64,000 nt of DNA. Source: Spisula solida. Lineage: Eukaryota > Mollusca > Bivalvia > Venerida > Mactridae. Of this stretch, positions 56,432 through 64,000 are shown in pieces. Made by a program: the position numbers and the translations under genes. Position 1 is the stretch's first letter. Each line of letters opens with the position of its first letter. Under the pieces are notes generated by a model. The model was given only the letters and a program-made list of their open reading frames with translations. It had not been told where the DNA came from and ran no database searches. The stretch covers positions 7,383,001 through 7,447,000 of the forward strand of contig OX365953.1 of NCBI GenBank assembly GCA_947247005.1, given 5' to 3'.

Positions 56432-59400
56432 ATGGAGTGTAAGACAAAGAAAATCCGTGCGAAAAATTTTACGCAGCAGGAATGCGATGTCATTGAGGAA
56501 AAGATAAGAATGAACAGTCATGTCATCAACAGGAAGTTTGTGGCCGGTGACGGTCGCAAACGGCAAGAAGAGGCCTGGCAAGCCGTAGCAGAAGCCGTAA
56601 ACTCCTTAGGAGTATCTAGCAGGTTTATCATCATGCATTTATCATTATCATATCGCTGTAGTTATAATAAAAAATAGCATACCACTACGATAATCTGATT
56701 ATTTCAGTCTAATAAAAGTGGAATGTTCTGTTTATTAATGATAATCTACATTTGTTACGACACGAGCCAATCCACCGCCCACAGTAAACAGTCAGCGGCT
56801 GGGCATGATCTACTGGACAGCAGGCTTCTACATAATCTTATTAGCTACTTTATTTATAAAGTTAAATGCATAGTCTACCAAATATACTGACAGTATTCCC
56901 AGATAAATTGGTATTCTTTGTTTGTTAACAGATCAGTCGTTGAAGTTAAAGAAAAATGGCGGGCAATGGTTAAGAAGGGGAAAAAAGAATTCACCAGTCA
57001 GCGGATCAGCCAGGGGAAGACTGGTGGTGGACCCCCTCGACCGCTTGACCCAGCCACTTCCTCGTTGATCGATCTTCTTAAACATACGCCAGCTTTCAGT
57101 GGGGTTCCTGGAGCTGGCGATGCTGAGACAGTAATTCTGTCATGTAAGTTATTGTTTGCATGAAATAATTTAATCCAACATGGCAGGATAGGTCGCAGGC
57201 CTATTAAAGTCTGTCATGGTCATGGTCTGTCCGTAATACCCTGCTGATCTATCTAGACTAGGATACAGCCTGTCAAACTGGTTTTGTATTTAAATGAATA
57301 GTCTAGATCTACCTCAAATGCATTTTAATTAATAGGCCTGGCACTTTTCCTTAACTTGACAATGCTGCTGTAGGCCTGTAACATTTCAACTGAATCAATA
57401 ACACAAAAATAGAGGTAAGTGATTGAACACCTAATTTGCAAATGTATTTACATATTTCAGTAGCTGACCTGCAATCACAAATAAACAAGTTACCTTTGAG
57501 TTTGAGTACAGATGATCCTGACACTAGTGATATAAATGGTAATCCAAATAATCCTGTTCTAATAATCCACTTTCTTAACTTAAGCTTTCATAATCCACCT
57601 AGACATAATAATTAACACTTTTAAAAAACTTATCGGTAAGTTTCACAAATAAACGTCTCCTAGATATGTTAGACATGGTTGTACTGTGTATGCACACGTT
57701 GTGAAATAATTTGAATTCTCGCGCATTACACACTTACTAGACCATACCATTTATGTTCACGGGTTATACTGTTCAATGTTTATATCAGTCATAGAAAATT
57801 TATCAACTTGGACTTTATATGTACCTTTGAAATCTAAAGCATGGGGTTATTAAACTACTATATATATACCAATACTTAACCAAACGAAGTTGCTGGACCT
57901 TTTAAAACAAATGTTTCTCAGTTGCACACCCCCGATTTCCACAAATAAGTAGTCTCAGTTTCGTGTAGACATGACTACATGTCATTTAGATTGGGGCATC
58001 ATTAAGGGAAATTAAAAAGTATAGTCTGTTTCATGAAATGTAACCAATAACAAATCAGGTGTACATGGAAATTTTCTACCTCTGTTATTATTCAGGCCCA
58101 TGAGTTTAAAGCTTTTTTCATGCTCAAACTTAAAATGTTTAAATAGTAAAATGTTATATTAATACATAAATAAACAAACATATTACTCATAAACAGAGAA
58201 TATGGAATACATATATAGTCCCCATCATAACTCACTAAAACTTTCATATTATATAAAACAAGGATTGCATTAGACAGCATAGAACATATGTTCCCTGTAT
58301 AGTAAACATTATTTAATCGGAAAATGCTATTAGCTAATGTTATATGTTTATATATATCTGACGTAAAATAAATCTTATTGTATCTTGTATAATTTAGTAG
58401 TAGGACTTTTAAGTAGCTAATCAAGTTTCATACTTATGTTGATTTGAGCATGAAAAAAGCTGTTAAATCTTTGGTCAACCAGATGCCCGTTTCAAAAGAA
58501 GATCGTCTCTCTCGCTGTTAGTGTCATTGATACAAAATGCACGTTTTTCGCTGTATTATGCTTCCCTGTGTAACTTTGGCTTCTCCTGTTCCCTTTATCT
58601 ATTTCAAAGGAATTTTAAGCAATCAGTATTCAAACTTTGGTTTCATATAATCAGTGTTTAATGTGTTTTTTGTGTTGTAGAAAATGATAATGAAGAGACT
58701 GTTGTTGTTGTGGTTGAAGAAGTAGTTGAAGAAGCCAATGCAGGTATGAGTGCATATATAGTTGTTAATATCGACTGTTACTAAAATGTGTAAATGTCGA
58801 GTTAAGAACATTATTCAATTTCAGGTAACAAGACTTTAAATGGAATGAAATAAAATAACACCCAGATGCAGTATCGTGTGTATTGATGATAGTCAATAAT
58901 CGGAGGTCATTGGCAAATCAGACCAGGACCCTCAGAACTCGTATTGACAACTGGTCATAGAATATTAAATAACTAGTGTTATGCAACTAGCATTGTTCAT
59001 TTTGGTTATAGTCTATAGAATGTTGTTGTAAGACGTACAAGTACCTATACCTAAATGGTAATAAGTATTGAACATATTCCCTGTACATGCATTTGAGCAG
59101 GACCTACATTCCTAATGTTTTTATTGTGAGGTTGCATAAGAACATGTAGGAAGATACCATTAATAAAATAACAATACAAAGTACATGGCATTACTTATTT
59201 TAATGTTTTCATCACAAATACTTCATTTTATGTTAGTTAGGTCATTTTTAAAAATGCTTGTTTCCTGTATCACAACACAAATGTCATAGGCAAGGTATAA
59301 AACAGTTGAATGTTTTTATAACCAAAAAAAGCAACCTTTTAAAATGGTATGCTCTTCCCAATGCCATCTAACATTTATCAGTTATTTTTTAAGGGTAGTT

Positions 59401-61852
59401 TGTGATACTGGAAACAATAATTTTTATCTAGGTCTGATGAATGTTTAAAGCTAAACAACAAAAATACAGTTTAGTGTTTTTACAAGCCATAAAGCTAACA
59501 TTACAATACATTTTTAAATGCTGTAACACATGTACATTATAACACTAGCATAATGGTACGTGATAGGCGGGAAAATTTGGTATATTCCACAAAGGTTGAT
59601 TACAATTATGTGCACGATTACCAGTGTTGATATAAGTACAATACTGAGTTTATCTGTTTATTTAAGTGATTTGTAAAACCAATTTTGCAACAGTTGACAA
59701 AACCGATTAATGTTTGTAAATATCACATTATCCTGGTCGGACTATACACACAAATCCCATAATTATGATTTTGTAAACATTTTCAGGAGTAGATTCGAGG
59801 CCAGTGGATTTCAATGAACAGTCAAATACTACAGGTTATTAAATTTCCTATTAGACTAATTTCTGTTTAAAGCAAGAAATATGACCATCACATGACTTTT
59901 AGGTCCACACTTGGTGCAGTTATCAAGTACGGAAATATGTACAATTGAAAAAAAATGATTTAAATCTTGTCTGGGGCTATATGCAATACTCATAACTTAA
60001 GACATGGGCATGTGTCATCTTTAAACTATTGGCCTTGAACCATGTGTTTAGTGCTTTTTCAGACATTGAATAAGGAACAAATGGAATAATTTTGAAATGC
60101 TTGTACATGTATGCGCTTACACATACTTACTGTATACAGTACTCATAACTCATAAATAATTTGTAAGTCAGCATATCAATTTATGGGCACTCTGTTACAT
60201 GACTTAAATTTTCATAAATGATGACCCAAGTTTTAATAAGATATGGTGAAATTATTGTGAACACCAATGTCTTCATTTTAATTGCCCTCGTAACCTAGTT
60301 ATAATGAACAATCTTGATAAAATAAAATTGATTTTAATTTCAGAATCTGTTACTGTTACTTTAGCACCTGCCACCACAAATGATCAAGTCCCTAGTACAA
60401 GCAGTGCCTGTAAGAGAAAGCTGGCACCTGATGAACAAGAAGTTGAAGAACTGATAAAGTATAAAATATAATTATATTTGAATGTTCATCAATGATATGA
60501 ATGTTAACAAGAAATATCACATGAATGTGCTGAATATCCCCAGATAATGCTTGACACAGAGACTCCAATGTGCTCTGACATGTATCAAAAATTATACATG
60601 GTTATGCAAACCTCCATTGAAATAGAATTAGGGCATTCACAATTTGTATGTGTAAAAATGCAAAGGGCCGTACACCCTTGCAATTGATTTGACCAATGTA
60701 TGCCGATGATATGCACAACTAAACTTTGGGAATGATCAATCATGCCAAGTCAAGTTGCAATCCCAACAATTGTATAGAGAAAGAGTGGGGACAAAATTTA
60801 TAAGCGTAACATTTAAAGGGCCATAACAAAATAAAACCGCAATTGCAAATACAAGATTTTGCTTCGATTTAAACTAGTGAAATAATCTAAACACTGATGA
60901 GTAATTTCAAAATTTATCAAAATGTGGTTAAATAATCCTTGAGAAAAATTTCCATAAAGATTTTGACAGAAAAACGAGCTCCGCCCACTAACAGTCATGT
61001 TTTTTAACAATTCGCGACTGAACTATGAATTTTGTAAGAGAGTCAACAAACAACTTTTTATGTAAAATTATTTTGAAATCTGGTCAATGCTTTAGGTGGA
61101 GAAGTCATTGGAATGAATTGTGATCCCAAAAGCTCACTATGATTCGATCAAGTGACCTAGTTTTTGAACCCACATGACCAAGTTTCATGAAGATTGGGCC
61201 CTGATTGTGTCCTGTGATATGATCACAAGCTTTTCTAAGATTTGAACTAATTACCTATTTTTTTACCAAACATGACCTAGTTTAGAACTTGACCTAAATT
61301 TCATCGAGATAAGCATTTTCTATTCATGTCATCTAATGTGTTCACAAGAAATTGTGACAGATGGACAAAGATCGATCACATAAGCTCACCGTATCATTTT
61401 GTGACATGTGAGCTAAAACAAAATAATTATATTGTTCGATTAATGGCCAGCACAGTAATTAAGTGTGAAAATAGTACAAAAAGGAATTAATCTGAAAAGG
61501 CTATTCTGAGGCAAAGTTTCAAATGAATAGGTGCAACAGTTTTAGATTTATCATCCGGGCAAACATATGTCGGACCGACAGACAGATGGACGGACAAAGC
61601 GGGACTACAATCATGCTCTCCTAAAAATGTTTTGGGGAGCATAAAAATACCTATCACAATATGTAAAAATTTGATTGTTTTTTTTCTTTCAGGAAGCCTA
61701 AAACGTCCAAAAACTGGCAGACAGAATACTTCAAAAATGGAGTAGCACTTCAGAATGAACAGAAGGAAGTAGCTAAATCCACTGTCAAGTTCCACAATAA
61801 AATGATCCAGTTTTTAGATCTTCTAATGAATCCTTCAAAAACAGAACAATAG
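56432..61852 (+). CDS. SANT/Myb-like DNA-binding protein, nested in CLU intron
   Basis: Seven exons: 56432-56622, 56932-57143, 57461-57538, 58681-58743, 59787-59834, 60344-60458 and 61693-61852. They sum to 867 nt, giving 288 residues with a stop at 61850. The start follows an A-rich leader (CAACAACAACAATGG). Residues about 8-80 form a SANT/Myb-like helix-turn-helix: NFTQQECDVIEEKI, KRQEEAWQAVAEAVNSLG, then SVVEVKEKWRAMVKKGKKE. The layout is that of NAIF1-type proteins and the second protein of Harbinger transposons. KTGGGPPRPLDP follows, as in many relatives. The middle is acidic (VVVVVEEVVEEANA) and Ser/Thr-rich. A basic patch CKRKL and a helical C-terminus (NWQTEYFKNGVALQNEQ) end the protein. 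All donors and acceptors are GT-AG and phases agree. No partner transposase was found. It is probably a nuclear DNA-binding protein, possibly domesticated; targets are unknown. Confidence 0.82.
60490..60835. repeat. 153-bp-family unit in SANT intron 6
   Basis: AAGAAATATCAC, GCAAAGGGCCGTACACCCTT and GATATGCACAACTA follow the order seen in the 63-kb array, in the same orientation. Confidence 0.6.
61090..61420. repeat. AGCTCAC-type element fragment
   Basis: Ends with TTTGTGACATGTGAGCTAAA and contains the GACCTAGTTT-type units common to this repeat class. It lies in SANT intron 6. Confidence 0.45.
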
Positions 61853-61865
61853 AACATTATTATGA

Positions 61866-61871
61866 AATAAA
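61866..61871 (+). terminator. poly(A) signal of SANT gene
   Basis: AATAAA begins 14 nt after the stop codon of exon 7. This would give a very short 3' UTR; later AATAAA copies exist, for example in the 345-bp repeats. Confidence 0.4.
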
Positions 61872-62196
61872 TCATTACATCTTTCTGGACAGTTCATATC
61901 AAATTTCATTAACACAAGTCATTTCTCCTTTCTGTCAGGTTTTGTATCATTAATGTTTAGATCATTCCAATGTAGATTAAGCACTGATTTCTCATACATA
62001 TATACACAATGTTAAATGTGTCTCTGTCATCACATCACTGCAACACTTTTGTCACTCATACATGTAAACGTACATTTGTATATCAATATTTTAATTTCAG
62101 TCATCACATCGCTGCATCAGTTTTTGGATCACCTCTTTGTGTGAAGTTTATTCTTGTTTATCTGAAGACAAAGTTAAATGTTTATGTTAAAAATAT

Positions 62197-62882
62197 ATTT
62201 ATCATATGTTTGACGTCGCGGCAGCGTAATAAAGCCATTATTTATTTTTGATAATACACTAGTGTAATAAAGCTTTTACGTGACGTCACTTAAAGTATAG
62301 ACGACGTCGTCAAAGTTGCGCGTTTATTATAGTGAAAATAAGAAGCTATTTTTATGTTTCGGCTAGAAATGGCTAACATATGATAAAAAGAACATTACAT
62401 TAATTTTGTGACTTTCAACATTGGATTTATTCAACTCGTTGAATAAAATCGATAAAATGCTCTGCAGAGCCTCGCATTTTATCATTTTATTCAACTCGTT
62501 TAATAAATTCAATATGAAAAGACACTCATGTAATATCCTCTATTTATCATATGTTTGACGTCGCGGTAGCGTAATAAAGCCATTATTTATTTTAAATAAT
62601 ACACAAGTGTAATAAAGCTATCACGCGACGTCATTCAAAGTATAGGCCACGTCGTCAAAGTTGTGTGTTTATTATAGTGAAAAATAAGTAGCTATTTATG
62701 TTTCGGCCGGAAAAGGATAACATGTGATAAAAAGAACATTACATTTGTGACTTTCCACATTGGATTTATTAAACTCGTTGAAAAAATCGATAAAATGCTC
62801 GGTAGAGCCTCGCATTTTATTATTTTATTCAACTCGTTTAATAAATTCAATATGGAAAGACACTCATGTAATATCCTCTATA
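62197..62882. repeat. 345-bp tandem duplication
   Basis: Two similar copies start at 62197 and 62542 (ATTTATCATATGTTTGACGT). Each contains a GACGTCGTC palindrome, AATAAAGC and a hairpin built on TTTATTCAACTCGTTGAATA; copy 1 also has TGACGTCA. Confidence 0.85.
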
Positions 62883-63169
62883 TATATTATTATGTATAAT
62901 TGCTTTGCACATGTCGGTCGATCGCTCAGTCTGTCTGTAAACCAAACGGTTTTCGTTCAATAACTGCCTTATATTCACCAAACTTTACATGGAGGTTGAT
63001 TTTTAGGTCAGTAGATCAAATGGCACTTTGACCTCTATTAATATTCTGACTATTTGGCTGCCATAGAGGCATTTTTAATATTTAGTGTAGTTTTCACATT
63101 AAAGTCATAGAACGTATTGTGCAAAAGTGTTGGTAATCATTAATAAGCGATACATCCAGGTGCCAATTG

Positions 63170-64000
63170 TTTTGTTAAAAAAATATGTCAATGACATCAT
63201 GACTTAAACAAGAAATACCACTGAATGTGATGAATACCCCAAGAAACAGCTTGACACAGTCACTTACATGTGCTTTGACAAACAACTGGACTTAGTACTG
63301 ATCATTCATGTAAACTGTCATTGAAATCAACCCAATGGTAACAAAGGAAAAATTCTTAAGTGTAAAAAAACAAAGGGCCATAACTCCCTTAAAATTAATC
63401 CTTCTAATGAATGTCAAGGGTATGCACAAGTAGACTTAGTACTGACCTTTCATGCAAAGTTTCGTTGAAATTCGACCATTGGTAACAGAGAAATAGCGCT
63501 AAAATTTTTTTATAAGTGTAAAAAACAAAAGGCCAAAACTCCCATAAAATTGATCCGACAAACATGTGCTGTAGAAACGCACAACTAGACTTGGTACTGA
63601 TCATTCATACAAAGTTTTATTGAAATCCAACCATTAATAACAGAGAAATAGCGCAGACAAAATTTATAAGTGAAAATAAAAAAGGGCCATAACTCTGTTA
63701 AAATTTATCCGACCAATGTGTGCCGAGAATATGCACAACTAGACTTAGTACTGATCATTCATGCAAAGTTTTGATGAACTCTGACTATTGGTAACAATGA
63801 AATAGCGCGGACAAAATTTATAAGTGTAAAAAAACAAAATGCCATAACTCCCTTAAAATTTATCTTACCGGCTTATGCCGACGATATGCACAACTAGACT
63901 TGGTACTGATCATTCATGCAAAGTTTTGATAAAATCCGACCAATAGTTACAGAGAAATAGCGCGGAAAAAATTATACGGACTAACCAACCAACCATCCTC
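63170..64000 (+). repeat. 153-bp tandem array at window end
   Basis: GGGCCATAACTC recurs about every 152-155 bp with CAACTAGACTTGGTACTGAT and ACAGAGAAATAGCGC. It is the same family as 40975-42740, inverted. It runs off the window. Confidence 0.85.

Noticed and set aside
58092..58424. 110-residue minus-strand ORF
   Set aside because: It lies in an AT-rich SANT intron with biased composition, no recognisable domain and no splice context.
55232..64000. Later CLU exons
   Set aside because: I looked for the expected continuation after the exon 14 boundary and found no matching frame with an acceptor, so CLU is taken to continue beyond the window.

Overview
This 64 kb window is animal nuclear DNA. 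It is AT-rich and intron-rich, with GT-AG split genes. The repeat types (AGCTCACC-type elements, GGGCCATAACTCC arrays, ATGCCCCC-type repeats, many small TIR elements) and the small secreted C-type lectins suggest a marine bivalve mollusc. That taxonomic call is inference. Almost none of the long single-frame ORFs are genes: the real genes consist of short exons, which I assembled from splice sites, reading-frame phase and protein motifs.

Region 1 (about 1-27.5 kb) is a head-to-tail array of three paralogous C-type lectin genes, all on the minus strand and called here A (2.7-10.3 kb), B (12.8-17.0 kb) and C (19.9-25.6 kb). They share exon sizes and intron phases (1-0-1-1-2), six cysteines, the WIGL core and an intact EPN/WND calcium-sugar site. 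Only C has a recognisable signal-peptide exon (25574-25628). None was found for A or B, which raises the possibility that C's first exon is shared by alternative splicing. Introns and spacers hold two mariner-like elements (3817-5151, 21519-22466), several foldback or MITE elements and a dispersed repeat family seen only in this part of the window.

Region 2 (about 28-55.2 kb, plus strand) is the 5' part of a CLU/CLUH gene (clustered mitochondria protein). Fourteen exons encode the first 561 residues in one continuous frame, ending inside the Clu domain; the gene runs off the window. It lies head-to-head with lectin C, starts 2.3 kb apart. Its introns are packed with small DNA transposons with clean TIRs and target duplications of 5 bp, 6 bp or TTAA. 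Three intronic minisatellites carry splice-site-like sequence, and two of these duplicate the gene's own 5' splice sites (exons 3 and 5).

Region 3 (about 56-64 kb): a complete seven-exon gene for a 288-residue SANT/Myb-like DNA-binding protein (NAIF1/Harbinger-partner type) appears to lie nested, in the same orientation, within CLU intron 14. A dense palindromic GTTAAC/TTATCC cluster precedes it. Behind it are a 345-bp tandem duplication and a 153-bp repeat array.

The lectins would be secreted pattern-recognition proteins. CLU is a cytosolic mRNA-binding factor for mitochondrial biogenesis. The SANT protein is probably transposon-derived. No functional link among the three is evident beyond proximity.
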